Source: Catellatospora vulcania
GTDB taxonomy: Bacteria > Actinomycetota > Actinomycetes > Mycobacteriales > Micromonosporaceae
Direction of reading: 5' to 3'
Assembly: GCF_009720385.1 (NCBI RefSeq)
Contig: NZ_ML769301.1
Coordinates: 434,001-498,000, forward strand
Length of the DNA stretch: 64,000 bases
Position numbers and translations under genes: made by a program. The first letter of the stretch is position 1, and the number at the start of each line of letters is the position of its first letter. The notes beneath the pieces are model-generated. The model did no database searches. It was not told the DNA's origin and saw nothing but the letters and a program-made list of their open reading frames with translations. Positions 25,640-35,097 of the stretch are shown here, piece by piece.

Positions 25640-28524
25640 ATCCCATCAGTCACGGCGTGTGGTTCACCGAGCAGGCGGCGGTGGCGGGCACCGCGTACCA
25701 CATGGCGCTCGGTGTCTGGTTAGACGGCGAGCTGGACCGGCACGCCCTCGGCGAGGCCTGCGCCGCCGTCGTCGCCCGGCATCCCGTGCTGGGCAGCGCG
25801 GTCGCCCTCGACGGCGACCTGCCCCGGCTGGTCCCCGCCGCCGAGAAGATCACTCTGAGCGACGCGCCGCACAGCGCAGCCCGGGTACGCGAGGAGATCG
25901 CCCGCCCGTACGACCTGAGCCGCGGGCCGCTGGCCCGGTTCTTGCTGCTGCGCGAGGCGCCCACCCGCCACCTGCTGCTGTTCACCGCCCACCACCTGGT
26001 CTTCGACGGCATGTCCAAGGATCTGCTGCTGGCCGACCTCGCTGCCGCCTACCGGGGAGACGAGCTCGGGCCGCTGCCCGCCACAGCGAGTGTCGAGTCC
26101 GACGAACGCGCGCTCGACTCCGCTCGGGCCTACTGGGCCCGCCACTGGGCGGGTCCGGGCGAGGCGGTGCTGCCCGACCTGGCCGGAACACCGGCCGCCG
26201 CCGCGCCGGGCCACGCCGTCGAACTCACCGTGCCGCCCGTCGACGTCGACGGCCTGACCCGGTTCGAAGTCCTACTCGCCGCGATACACGTGCTGCTGGC
26301 CCGCTACGGCAACGCGGGACTGCCCGTCGCCGTCGGGCTGTCCACCCGCGACGAGAACACCGCGCGGCGGATCGGGTTGCACGTCAACGAGCTTCCCGTC
26401 GGCGTGGCACCGGCCGCCGGCCGTTTCCGCGACTACGCACATCAGCTGCGCGGACGCCTGCGCGAGCTGTACCGGCACCGCGCCGTACCCCTGGCCCAGG
26501 TCGTCGGCGGCCTGCGGGCCGCGCCGTCGCTGACCGCGGTGTCGGTCGGCTACCGGCGGCGGGGACCCGCACCGGTGTTCCCCGGCGTCGCCGCCGACGT
26601 GCAGTGGGCGCTGTTCCACGGGGCGGCCCGCAACGCGCTGCACATCCAGCTCGTCGACGGCCCCGACGGCGACCTCGCCGTCAGCCTCCAGCACAGCCCG
26701 GACTGCCTGCCCACCGCGGCGGTGACCCGGATCGGGCAGCACCTGCGCACCGTGCTGGCCGCCGTCGCCGCCGACCCGGACGCCGACGTCGCGACCATGC
26801 CGATCATGCCCGCCGCGGAGCTGGCCACCGTCCTGCACGGCTGGAACGACACGGCCCGCGAGCAGCGCGGCACCGTGGCGCAGCTGCTGGCCACCCAGGT
26901 CCGGCTGCGCCCGCACGACATCGCGGTCGTCGACGGCGACCACCGCCTGACCTACGCCGAGCTGGACGCCGCCGCCACGCGGCTGGCCGCCCGCCTGCCG
27001 GGTCCGGGCGCGCTGGTCGCGATCCGGCTGCCCCGCGGTTGGCAGGCGCTCGTGGCGATGCTCGCCGTGATGCGGGCCGGTGCGGCATACGTGCCGGTCG
27101 ACCCGGCGTATCCGCCGGCGCGGCAGGAGCTGATCCTGGCTGGCGCCGAGCCCGCGCTGGTCCTCGACGGCCTCGACGCCGTCCCGGCCGCGTCGTCCGG
27201 CGGCGCGATCCCCGCGGGCACCGCGTACGTCATGTACACCTCGGGCACCACCGGCCGGCCCAAGGGGGTGGTAGTGCCGCACACCGCGCTGGGCAACCTG
27301 CTGGTCGGCATCGCCGAGACGCTCGGCAGCAGGCCGGGGGACCGCTGGCTCGGCCTCACCCCGCTGTCGTTCGACATCTCCGGACTGGAGCTGTTCCTGC
27401 CGCTGGTCACCGGGGGCCGCCTGGTGATCGCGGGCGAGGCCGGCGGCCTCGACGGCCGGGCCGTCGGCGCGCTGATCGAACGCGAAGGCGTCACGCACGT
27501 GCAGGCCACTCCGTCGGGCTGGCAGGTCCTGCTCGAAGCGGGCTTCGACGGGCGGGCCGCGGTCACCGCGCTCGCCGGTGGCGAGAACCTGCCGCTCGAC
27601 CTGGCCCGCAAGCTGCGTGCCCGGGTGGCCCGGCTCGTCAACGTGTACGGCCCGACCGAGACCACCATCTGGTCGACCGCCGAGGAGATACCCGCCGAAC
27701 CCGACACCGTCACCATCGGCCGCCCGATCGCCAACACCCGGACCTACATCCTCGACGACGACGGACGCCCGCTGCCCATCGGCGTATGGGGCGAGCTGTG
27801 CATCGGCGGCCACGGTGTCGCCGACGGCTACCTGCGCCGCCCGGACCTCACCGAGCAGCGCTTCCGCCCCGACCCCTTCGCCGGCGGTCGGCTCTACCGC
27901 ACCGGCGACCGGTGCCGGTGGTCGGCCGACGGCCGCATCGTCTTCGGCGGCCGCACCGACAGCCAGGTCAAGGTGCGCGGGCACCGGATCGAGCTGGAGG
28001 AGATCGAGGCGCACCTGCGCGAGCACCCCGGCATCGCCCAGGCGGCAGTGGCCCTGCGCGGCGGCGAGCTGGCCGCCTACGTGGTGGCCCGTGGCGCCGC
28101 CCCTGACCCTGCGGAGCTGCGCCGTCACCTCGGGTCGAAGCTGCCCGCGGCGACCGTGCCGACCTCGTGGACGGCGTTGACGCACCTGCCGGTCACACCC
28201 AGCGGCAAGCTCGACCGGGCCGCGCTACCCGAGCCGGTCCATACCCGCGGCCCGTCGAACACACCGGCCACCGACACGCCCGCCACCGACACTGCCGACG
28301 CCGACGACCTCGTACAGGTCCTGCGGGGCATCTGGCAGGAGGTGCTGGGCGTCGACGACATCGGCCTCGACGAGGACCTGTTCGACCTCGGCGGGCACTC
28401 GCTGACCATCACCCGGATCAACGTGCGCATCCTGCAGCAGCTCGGCCACGACGTGCCGCTGGACGTCTTCTTCGACACGCCCACCATCGCCGACATCGCC
28501 GCACACCTGCGGGAGCAGCGGTGA
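25636..28524 (+). CDS. Non-ribosomal peptide synthetase, single C-A-T module
   Basis: This 962-residue protein has three domains. The condensation domain (~1-390) carries an intact catalytic motif HHLVFDG at residues 119-125. The adenylation domain (~400-855) has YTSGTTGRPKG near 535, VYGPTETTIW, GELCIGGHGVADGYL, YRTGDRCRW and TPSGKLDRAAL near 855. The carrier domain (~880-960) has LGGHSL with the phosphopantetheine Ser922. Hand-read specificity residues D-I-L-Q-A-A-V-I-W agree best with the glycine-type code, which is tentative. No thioesterase, epimerase or reductase domain is present, so release depends on another protein. It is a GTG start overlapping the ligase stop by 4 bases. Confidence 0.93.
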   Translation: MNPISHGVWFTEQAAVAGTAYHMALGVWLDGELDRHALGEACAAVVARHPVLGSAVALDGDLPRLVPAAEKITLSDAPHSAARVREEIARPYDLSRGPLARFLLLREAPTRHLLLFTAHHLVFDGMSKDLLLADLAAAYRGDELGPLPATASVESDERALDSARAYWARHWAGPGEAVLPDLAGTPAAAAPGHAVELTVPPVDVDGLTRFEVLLAAIHVLLARYGNAGLPVAVGLSTRDENTARRIGLHVNELPVGVAPAAGRFRDYAHQLRGRLRELYRHRAVPLAQVVGGLRAAPSLTAVSVGYRRRGPAPVFPGVAADVQWALFHGAARNALHIQLVDGPDGDLAVSLQHSPDCLPTAAVTRIGQHLRTVLAAVAADPDADVATMPIMPAAELATVLHGWNDTAREQRGTVAQLLATQVRLRPHDIAVVDGDHRLTYAELDAAATRLAARLPGPGALVAIRLPRGWQALVAMLAVMRAGAAYVPVDPAYPPARQELILAGAEPALVLDGLDAVPAASSGGAIPAGTAYVMYTSGTTGRPKGVVVPHTALGNLLVGIAETLGSRPGDRWLGLTPLSFDISGLELFLPLVTGGRLVIAGEAGGLDGRAVGALIEREGVTHVQATPSGWQVLLEAGFDGRAAVTALAGGENLPLDLARKLRARVARLVNVYGPTETTIWSTAEEIPAEPDTVTIGRPIANTRTYILDDDGRPLPIGVWGELCIGGHGVADGYLRRPDLTEQRFRPDPFAGGRLYRTGDRCRWSADGRIVFGGRTDSQVKVRGHRIELEEIEAHLREHPGIAQAAVALRGGELAAYVVARGAAPDPAELRRHLGSKLPAATVPTSWTALTHLPVTPSGKLDRAALPEPVHTRGPSNTPATDTPATDTADADDLVQVLRGIWQEVLGVDDIGLDEDLFDLGGHSLTITRINVRILQQLGHDVPLDVFFDTPTIADIAAHLREQR

Positions 28525-28760
28525 GCGCCGAGCTGAGCGGGCGGCTGGCCACGCTCATCCAGGACGTCACCGGCGGGTCGGTCACCGCGGGCCAGGCGCT
28601 CACCGGCGGCTCGCTGCGCGCCCTGGGGCTGGACTCGCTGGGTGCGCTGCGGCTCATCGACGCCATCGACCTCGAATTCGGCGTCGAGATCGACCTCGGC
28701 GACGGGTCCGGGTCGGACACCCTCGACGCGATCTCCCGAATGGTGGCCGACCGGATATGA
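28521..28760 (+). CDS. Free-standing carrier protein (ACP/PCP)
   Basis: This 79-residue protein is one phosphopantetheine-carrier domain with LGLDSLGALRLIDAI; Ser39 is the attachment site. The following EFGVEIDLGD matches helix II-III of acyl carrier proteins more than the LGGHSL style of the NRPS carrier, so it may carry the acyl group made by the AMP ligase. It starts with GTG in a 4-base overlap with the NRPS stop and ends in an ATGA overlap with the next C domain, so it is translationally coupled on both sides. Confidence 0.88.
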   Translation: MSAELSGRLATLIQDVTGGSVTAGQALTGGSLRALGLDSLGALRLIDAIDLEFGVEIDLGDGSGSDTLDAISRMVADRI

Positions 28761-30073
28761 GACACCTGCCGCTGTCCGCGCTGCAACAGCGCTTCTGGTA
28801 CCTGTGCACCGCATACCCGGGCGACGCGTCGCCGATCCTGGTGCTCAACTGGCGGCTGCTCGGCCCGCTCGACGTGCCCGCCTGGCAGGCTGCTGTGAGT
28901 GCGGTCGTCGACCGGCACGAGAGCCTGCGCACCGGCTTCGTGCTCCGCGACGGCGAACCGGTCCAGGTCGTCATGCCGCCCGCCGGGATCGACACCGCGG
29001 TCGTCGACCTGCGCGGGCACCCGCAGGACGAGCGTGAGGCCCGCGCCGCCGAGCTGCTGTCGGCCCGTACCCACCGGCTGCTGGACCTCACCGGGGAGCC
29101 GCTGGTCGGCTCGTGCCTGCTGCGCCTGGCCGACGACCACCACGTCTGGTGCTTCACCATGCACCACCTGCTCGCCGACGGGGCTTCGCTGCGCATCGTC
29201 GGCCGCGAGATCCGGGCCGGCTACCCGGCCGCGCTCGACGGGACCAAACCCGACCTGCCCGAACTGGAGCTGCAGTACGGCGACTTCGCGCTCTGGCAGG
29301 CCCAGCAGGACCAGGCCGGCGACCTGGCGTACTGGCGCGAGCGCCTGGCCGGGGCCTCGCAGCTGCAACTGCCGACCGACCTGCCGCGCCCGCCGGAGAA
29401 GTCCGCGCACAGCGCCGAGCACATCCACCAGATGAGCCCGGAACTGGCCGGGCAGGTCGTCGAGCTGTCCCGCACCGCCCGCTGCACCCCGTTCATGGTG
29501 CTGCTGGCCGCGCTGCAGGTGCTGCTGCGCGAACGAAGCGGCCAGGACGACTTCTGCGTCGGCACCCCGGTCGCCGGGCGGGTGCGCGCCGAGTTCGAGC
29601 CGGTGGTCGGGCTGTTCGCCAACACCCTCGCGCTGCGCGCCGACCTGTCCGGCGACCCCAGCTTCGCCGAGCTGCTCAAACGTACGCGCAGCACGGTCAT
29701 CGGCGGGCTGCAGCGCCAGTCGGCGCCGCTCGGGCGGGTCATCGCGGCGCTCGGCGTGCCCCGGGACCCGGGCCGGACGCAGCTGTTCGACGTGGTGTTC
29801 AGCATGCGCAACGACACCCCCGTGTCCGTGTCGCAGCTCGGCCCGCTGCGCGTCGAAGGTTTCCCGCACGGGCACGCCAAGGTGCTGCACGACCTCGTGT
29901 TCGACATCTGGCGGCTAGACGAGTCGGGCCTGCGCGCCGGGATCCGCTACGACACGGCGCTGTTCCGGCCGGACACCGTCGACGCGATGGCCCGCCGCTA
30001 CGAGCAGATCCTGTCCGCCGCGGTCGCCCGGCCCGGCGACCGCCTCTCCGAGCTGGTGGCATCCCATGGGTAG
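28757..30073 (+). CDS. Stand-alone NRPS condensation domain
   Basis: The 438-residue protein is a complete condensation domain (LSALQQRFWYLCTAYPGD at the start) with the intact active site HHLLADG at residues 136-142. Later core motifs include YWRERLAGA, VLLAALQVLLRERSGQDDFCVGTPVAGR and VVGLFANTLALRADL. It should join the acyl or peptidyl group on one carrier to an amine on another or to a free acceptor. With no thioesterase in the cluster it is a candidate chain-releasing enzyme. Translation is coupled to the carrier gene by ATGA and to the glycosyltransferase by an 8-base overlap. Confidence 0.9.
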   Translation: MRHLPLSALQQRFWYLCTAYPGDASPILVLNWRLLGPLDVPAWQAAVSAVVDRHESLRTGFVLRDGEPVQVVMPPAGIDTAVVDLRGHPQDEREARAAELLSARTHRLLDLTGEPLVGSCLLRLADDHHVWCFTMHHLLADGASLRIVGREIRAGYPAALDGTKPDLPELELQYGDFALWQAQQDQAGDLAYWRERLAGASQLQLPTDLPRPPEKSAHSAEHIHQMSPELAGQVVELSRTARCTPFMVLLAALQVLLRERSGQDDFCVGTPVAGRVRAEFEPVVGLFANTLALRADLSGDPSFAELLKRTRSTVIGGLQRQSAPLGRVIAALGVPRDPGRTQLFDVVFSMRNDTPVSVSQLGPLRVEGFPHGHAKVLHDLVFDIWRLDESGLRAGIRYDTALFRPDTVDAMARRYEQILSAAVARPGDRLSELVASHG

Positions 30074-31241
30074 GCACGTCGCGTTCTTCAACATCCCCGC
30101 CATCGGGCACGTGTTCCCGACCCTGCCCGTGGTGGAGGAGCTGACCCGGCGCGGGCACCGGGTGACCTACTGCACGACCGAGGAGCGCCGACCGGTGGTC
30201 GAGGCGGCGGGGGCGGTGGTGCGGCCGTACCGCTCGCTGCGCCCGCCGGACCACGACCCGACGCTGTGCGCGCCCGCCCGCGACGGCTACATCAGCCATA
30301 CGCTGCTGGCCTTCCTCGAAGAAGCCGAAGCGACGTACACGCAGCTCGCGCCGCTCTACCGCGACGACCGGCCCGACCTGGTGGTATTCGACCGGATGGC
30401 CTTCGCCGGGCGGGTGCTCGCCGCCCGCCTGGACGTGCCCGCCGTCCAGCTGTGGCCGATGCTGGTCTCCAACGAGCACTGGTCGATGGGCCAGGCCCTG
30501 GCCGCCTTCGATCCCGCCGACCCGGTCCTGCGTATCTACCAGTCGCGGCTGGAGGCGTTCCTCGCCGCGTACTGCCCGGCGCTGGACCCGGCACAGTTCC
30601 TCACTCCGCAGCCCGAGGCGCACCTGGCGTTCTACCCGCGCTCGTTCCAGTACGCGGGGGAGCTGTTCGGGCCCGGTTACCGGTTCGTCGGCCCGTGCCG
30701 CCGCCGCACCCCGCTGCAGTGGCGGCCGCCCCGCGACCGCGACGTGCTGCTGGTCACCCTCGGCACCGTCTACAACAACCGGCCCGACTTCTACCGGCAC
30801 TGCATCGACGCGTTCGGCGGCACCGACTGGCACGTGGTGCTCGCCGTCGGCGAGCGCATCGACCTCGCCGCGCTGGGCCGGCCGCCGGCCAACGTCGAGG
30901 TGCGCCGTTTCGTCCCGCAGCTCGACGTGCTCGCCCACGCCACGGCCATGATCTGCCATGCCGGCATGGGCGGCGTCATGGAGGCCATGAGCGCCGGCGT
31001 GCCCGTGCTCGCCGCGCCGCAGACCCTGGAGCAGGAAGCCAACGCGCTGCGCGTGGAACAGCTCGCGCTCGGGACCCGGCTGACCGCCGAGCACGCCGAC
31101 CCCGGCGCGCTCCGGACCGCGATCGAACTCATGGTCAAGGATCCGTCGATCATGGACGGGGTCGACCACATGCGCCGCGCGATCGCCGCGGCGGGCGGGA
31201 CGGCCCGCGCTGCCGACATCATCGAGCAGAGCCTGCCCTGA
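30066..31241 (+). CDS. MGT-type glycosyltransferase (GT1 family)
   Basis: The 391-residue enzyme is a GT-B fold transferase of the macrolide-glycosyltransferase type. The N-terminal acceptor half starts HVAFFNIPAIGHVFPTLPVV. The donor half contains LLVTLGTVYNN, VEVRRFVPQLDVLAHATAMICHAGMGGVMEAMSAGVPVLAAP and LEQEANALRV, matching the nucleotide-sugar binding signature. It probably glycosylates the NRPS product, or a lipid/peptide intermediate, in the cytoplasm. It is the last gene of the five-gene overlapping operon that starts at the AMP ligase. The donor sugar cannot be predicted, and no sugar-biosynthesis genes lie nearby. Confidence 0.9.
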   Translation: MGRHVAFFNIPAIGHVFPTLPVVEELTRRGHRVTYCTTEERRPVVEAAGAVVRPYRSLRPPDHDPTLCAPARDGYISHTLLAFLEEAEATYTQLAPLYRDDRPDLVVFDRMAFAGRVLAARLDVPAVQLWPMLVSNEHWSMGQALAAFDPADPVLRIYQSRLEAFLAAYCPALDPAQFLTPQPEAHLAFYPRSFQYAGELFGPGYRFVGPCRRRTPLQWRPPRDRDVLLVTLGTVYNNRPDFYRHCIDAFGGTDWHVVLAVGERIDLAALGRPPANVEVRRFVPQLDVLAHATAMICHAGMGGVMEAMSAGVPVLAAPQTLEQEANALRVEQLALGTRLTAEHADPGALRTAIELMVKDPSIMDGVDHMRRAIAAAGGTARAADIIEQSLP

Positions 31242-31315
31242 CCGCTGCCGGAGGGGCGCGGGGCCCGCCTCGTCGGTGAGCCTCCGCGACCTTGTCTCCG
31301 CGTTGCCACGAGCGC

Positions 31316-31498
31316 CTATGCGGGCTCGCGCACCCCTCCCGGGTAGCCGCCGGGGTCCTCCTCGCCCGGCATCGGCTCGACCGGTGCTGCGGGGAGCACC
31401 TCCGGCGTGTCCGGCAGCAGCACACCCGGATCGTCGGGTGCGGGCTCGGACGGATCGATCGGCGGATACTGCTCGGGATCGAGATTCGGCTGGCTCAT
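31316..31498 (-). CDS. Small Pro/Glu/Asp-rich protein of unknown function
   Basis: A 60-residue, strongly acidic, proline-rich peptide (MSQPNLDPEQYPPIDPSEP at the start) lies between the convergent glycosyltransferase and ABC-exporter genes. The biased composition and lack of a good ribosome site keep confidence low. The codon pattern on this strand does look coding, and its position just before the exporter's 3' end leaves room for an independent gene. No known family is recognised. Confidence 0.45.
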   Translation of the reverse strand: MSQPNLDPEQYPPIDPSEPAPDDPGVLLPDTPEVLPAAPVEPMPGEEDPGGYPGGVREPA

Positions 31499-31549
31499 GA
31501 CCCGCTCTTACCCGATCGCGGCGATGCCAAGCCCTTTCCTGGACCGGTC

Positions 31550-33316
31550 TCAGGCGAGGGCGTGCTCGCCCGCCAGCCACGCGGCGTGCAGCTTCGCGTA
31601 CGGCGACCCCGCCGCGGCCACCAGCTCGTCATGGCGTCCCCGCTGCACGACCCGCCCGTCGTCGACGACGATCACCTCGTCGGCGCCGCGGGCGGTGGCC
31701 AGCCGGTGCGCGATCGTGATCGTGGTCCGCCCGCGTGACACCCGGTCCATCGCCGTACGCAGCCGCACCTCGCCGGCCGGGTCCACGGCACTGGTCGCCT
31801 CGTCCAGGATCAGCAGGTCAGCGCTCGCGGCGTGGGCACGCGCCACCGCGACGAACTGCCGCTCGCCGACGCTGAGGCCCTCGCCGCGCTCGCCGACCAG
31901 CGTGCCGAGCCCGTCCGGCAGGCCCGCCGCCCAGTCCAGCAGGCCCAGCTCGCGCAACACCTCGGCGATGTCGTCGTCGCCGAGCGCCCGGCCGAACCGG
32001 ATGTTGTCGGCCAGCGAGCCGCGGAACAGGAACCCCTCCTGTGGCACCATCACCACCCGCTCGCGCAGGCAGCGCAGCCGCACCCGGTCCAGGGGCACCC
32101 CGGCCAGCAGCACCTGTCCCCGGCTCGGTTCGACCAGCCGGGCGACCAGCTTCGCCAGGGTCGTCTTGCCCGCCCCGGTCCGGCCCACGACCGCGACCCG
32201 GCTGCCCGCGGCGATCTCCAGGTCGACCTCCCGCAGCACCTGCGCGGACGTGTCCGGGTAGGTGAACCCGACCCCGCGCAGGGCCACCGCGACCGGACCC
32301 GGCGGCAGGTCGACCGCCTCGGCGTGGTCGGCGGCGTCCGGCTCGGTGTCGAGCATGTCGAGCACCCGCCGCCACCCGGCGACGGCGCTCTGCAGCCCGT
32401 TGAGCATCTCCCCGGCGACCTGCGCCGGCAGCGCGAACTGGGCGACCAGGAACAGGAACGCGGCGATCTCGCCGACCGTCATCCGCCCGCCCACCCCGAG
32501 CAGCACGCCGACCGCGGCGGTGGCCGCCATCGCCACGCCGGTGGCGATCTCGCCGACCGAGTACGCGGTGACGGTCAGCCGCGACGCGCGCTGAGCGGCC
32601 AGCCGGTGCGCGTCGACCGCCTCGTCCAGGCGGGCCACCGTGCGGGCCGAGGCGTCGTAGGAGCGGATCACCTCGGCGCCGACGACACTCTCCGACACGA
32701 CGGCAAGCATCTCCGCCGAGCGCTGCCGCACCGCCCCGTAGGCGTCGGCCAGATCGCGCATGCACGCCCGCACCACCCAGCCGACCGGGGCGAACACGGT
32801 CAGCACCACCAATGCCAGCGGCCACGAGTAGAAGAACATCACCGTGCCGGTGACCAGCGTCTGCCCGACGCAGATGAACAGCACCACCCCGTTCCACTGC
32901 AGGAACGAGGTGATCTGGTCCACGTCGGAGGTCGCCCGTGCCACCAGCGCGCCGCGCTGCTGCGCGCCCACCCGCTGCACCGGCAGGTCGTGGACGTGGC
33001 GGAAGACCTTCACCCGCACCGCGGCCAGCGCCGACTCGCTCACGTCGAACAGGCGCAGCATCATCGCGTACCCGCAGACCATGGACAGCAGCAGCACGGC
33101 CAGCCCGGCCGCGCCGATCACCGCGACCACCCCGGCGTCCGGCCCGCCCGCGCCGCGCAGCCCGTCGTCGATGCCGCGCTGCACCGCCACCGGCACCGCC
33201 GCCCGGCCCGCGGTCATGCCCACCGCCAGCAGCAGCGTGACGGCCAGGCCCCGCCGGAGCTCAGGCGACAGCCGCATCGCCCGCCGCAACGTGTCCCACA
33301 TCGTGTCGCCCTTCAC
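31550..33316 (-). CDS. ABC exporter half-transporter, catalytically canonical Walker B
   Basis: This 588-residue protein has an N-terminal six-helix ABC exporter domain (residues ~20-310). The nucleotide-binding domain (~340-580) contains Walker A VVGRTGAGKTT, a signature that reads LSVGERQ rather than LSGGQ, Walker B LLILDEATSAVDP with the catalytic Glu, and the H-loop IAHRLAT. Its GTG start overlaps the stop of the next transporter gene as GTGA, so the two half-transporters should be made together as a heterodimer. In this cluster it probably exports the glycosylated NRPS product. Confidence 0.92.
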   Translation of the reverse strand: MKGDTMWDTLRRAMRLSPELRRGLAVTLLLAVGMTAGRAAVPVAVQRGIDDGLRGAGGPDAGVVAVIGAAGLAVLLLSMVCGYAMMLRLFDVSESALAAVRVKVFRHVHDLPVQRVGAQQRGALVARATSDVDQITSFLQWNGVVLFICVGQTLVTGTVMFFYSWPLALVVLTVFAPVGWVVRACMRDLADAYGAVRQRSAEMLAVVSESVVGAEVIRSYDASARTVARLDEAVDAHRLAAQRASRLTVTAYSVGEIATGVAMAATAAVGVLLGVGGRMTVGEIAAFLFLVAQFALPAQVAGEMLNGLQSAVAGWRRVLDMLDTEPDAADHAEAVDLPPGPVAVALRGVGFTYPDTSAQVLREVDLEIAAGSRVAVVGRTGAGKTTLAKLVARLVEPSRGQVLLAGVPLDRVRLRCLRERVVMVPQEGFLFRGSLADNIRFGRALGDDDIAEVLRELGLLDWAAGLPDGLGTLVGERGEGLSVGERQFVAVARAHAASADLLILDEATSAVDPAGEVRLRTAMDRVSRGRTTITIAHRLATARGADEVIVVDDGRVVQRGRHDELVAAAGSPYAKLHAAWLAGEHALA

Positions 33317-35097
33317 GCGGACACCCGCCGGTCGTATGCCGCCAGCAGCTCCCGGTAGCCCGGGGTGGACCGCATCAGCTCGTGGTGCGCGCCCGCCGCG
33401 GCCACCCGCCCCTGGTCCAGGAAGACGACCTCGTCGGCGAGGGCGATGGTCGGGCGGCGGGTCGCCACCACGAGCATGGCCGGGCCGCCCGGCGCCGACC
33501 GCAGTCCCGCGACCAGGTCCGCCTCGACCACCGGGTCGACCGCGCTGGTGGCGTCGTCGAGCACGAGCAGCCGTGGACCGCCCGCCAGGGCGCGGGCCAG
33601 CGCGATCCGCTGGCGCTGCCCGCCGGACAGCGCCGCGCCGCGCTCGCCGAGCCCGGTGTCCAGGCCCTGCGGCAGCAGCCGGACGAACTCGTCGGCCCGC
33701 GCCACAGCCAGTGCCTGCCAGATCGCGTCGTCGTCGAGTCCTGGCCGCCCCAGCGCGACGTTGGCGCGCACGCTGTCGGAGAAGACGAACGGCACCTGCG
33801 GCACGTACGCCACCGCGGCCGCGTACGCCGCAGCCGTCAGCTCCCGCACGTCGATCCCGCCGATCTGCACTGCGCCGGAATCAGGCGTCAGCAGCCGGGC
33901 CGCGAGCGCCGCGACGGTCGACTTCCCGGACCCGGTCGCCCCGACCACGGCGACGACCCGGCCCGGCGCCACGCACAGCGACACCTCACGCAGACCCCGC
34001 ACGTTCACCTGCCGCAGGCGCAGCTCGGCGCGGCCGTCGCCGAGCGAGGCCGTGCCCGGTGGCGTGTCGTCCGCGGCGGCGAGGACGCGGTCCACCCGCT
34101 CCGCTCCGGCCACCGCCCGGGGCAGCGCGCCCAGCAGCCAGCCGATGGCGCGGATCGGCATGTCCATCAGCGCGAACAGGAACGCCGCGGCGGTCAGGTC
34201 ACTCAGCCCGAGCGCGCCCTGCTCGCACCGCCACGCGCCGACGACCAGCACCGCGACCGTGCCGACCTGGGGCAGCGCGTCGATGACCGGGTCGTGCCAG
34301 GCACGGGTCCGGCCGATCGAGACCAGCACCTGCCGCAGCTCGTCGACCTCGCCGGCGAACCGCGCCGTCTGGTGATCCGCGCGGCCCATCACCTTGACCG
34401 TCAGCGCGCCGTCGAAGCTCTCGTGGGCCAGCGCGGTCACCCGCGCCCGTTTCGACTGGGCCAGCCGGTATCGCGGCGCCACCCGGCGCGAGTACGCGGC
34501 GAACACCGTGACCAGTCCCGGGAAGACCACCAGGCCGACCAGGCCGAGCGTCCAGTCGACGGCGAACAGTGCGGTCAGCGCCCCGGCCAGCAGGAACACC
34601 GTCGCCACCGCGTAGGCGAGGCTGCCCGCGGGCGAGGCCGCGGCGTCCACGTCCGAGGAGGCGTTGGACAGCAGCGCCCCGGTCGGGTTGTCGCGGTGCC
34701 AGGCGGGCGGGAGGCTGAGGTACTTGCGCACGATGCCCTTGCGCTGCCGTGCCTGCAGGCTTTGCTGCAGGTACACCGCGCCCAGCCGGCGGCTGAAGAT
34801 GCCGACCACCTTCAGCGCGCTCAGGCCCAGCAGGACCGCGGCGGCCCCGGCCAGCAGCCCCGCGTCGACCTGTCCGCGGTCCAGCATCGGGGCCACCACG
34901 TCGGCGACCACCGCGCCGATGGCGAAGGCGCTGCCGATCGACAGCAGCACCACCAGGCCCGCCCCACCGAGCGAGAGCAGGAACAGCCGGGGCTCGGACC
35001 GGATCATGCGGCCGCAGAGCCGGGTGCCCCGGGCGACCAGCTCGCCTGTCGTCATCGCGCTGCCCGCGGGCGTGGACCGCGTCTCCGATGCCGTCAC
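33313..35097 (-). CDS. ABC exporter half-transporter with degenerate Walker B
   Basis: The 594-residue partner has six membrane helices (~45-320) and an NBD with Walker A VVGATGSGKST and a canonical LSGGQRQRIALARAL signature. Walker B, LLVLDDATSAVDP, has Asp in place of the catalytic Glu. One degenerate and one functional site is typical of heterodimeric exporters, and the two proteins complement each other: the other has the Glu but a changed signature. The GTG start at 35097 overlaps the sulfotransferase-like stop as GTGA; longer open frames upstream run antisense to nothing recognisable. Confidence 0.92.
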   Translation of the reverse strand: MTASETRSTPAGSAMTTGELVARGTRLCGRMIRSEPRLFLLSLGGAGLVVLLSIGSAFAIGAVVADVVAPMLDRGQVDAGLLAGAAAVLLGLSALKVVGIFSRRLGAVYLQQSLQARQRKGIVRKYLSLPPAWHRDNPTGALLSNASSDVDAAASPAGSLAYAVATVFLLAGALTALFAVDWTLGLVGLVVFPGLVTVFAAYSRRVAPRYRLAQSKRARVTALAHESFDGALTVKVMGRADHQTARFAGEVDELRQVLVSIGRTRAWHDPVIDALPQVGTVAVLVVGAWRCEQGALGLSDLTAAAFLFALMDMPIRAIGWLLGALPRAVAGAERVDRVLAAADDTPPGTASLGDGRAELRLRQVNVRGLREVSLCVAPGRVVAVVGATGSGKSTVAALAARLLTPDSGAVQIGGIDVRELTAAAYAAAVAYVPQVPFVFSDSVRANVALGRPGLDDDAIWQALAVARADEFVRLLPQGLDTGLGERGAALSGGQRQRIALARALAGGPRLLVLDDATSAVDPVVEADLVAGLRSAPGGPAMLVVATRRPTIALADEVVFLDQGRVAAAGAHHELMRSTPGYRELLAAYDRRVSA

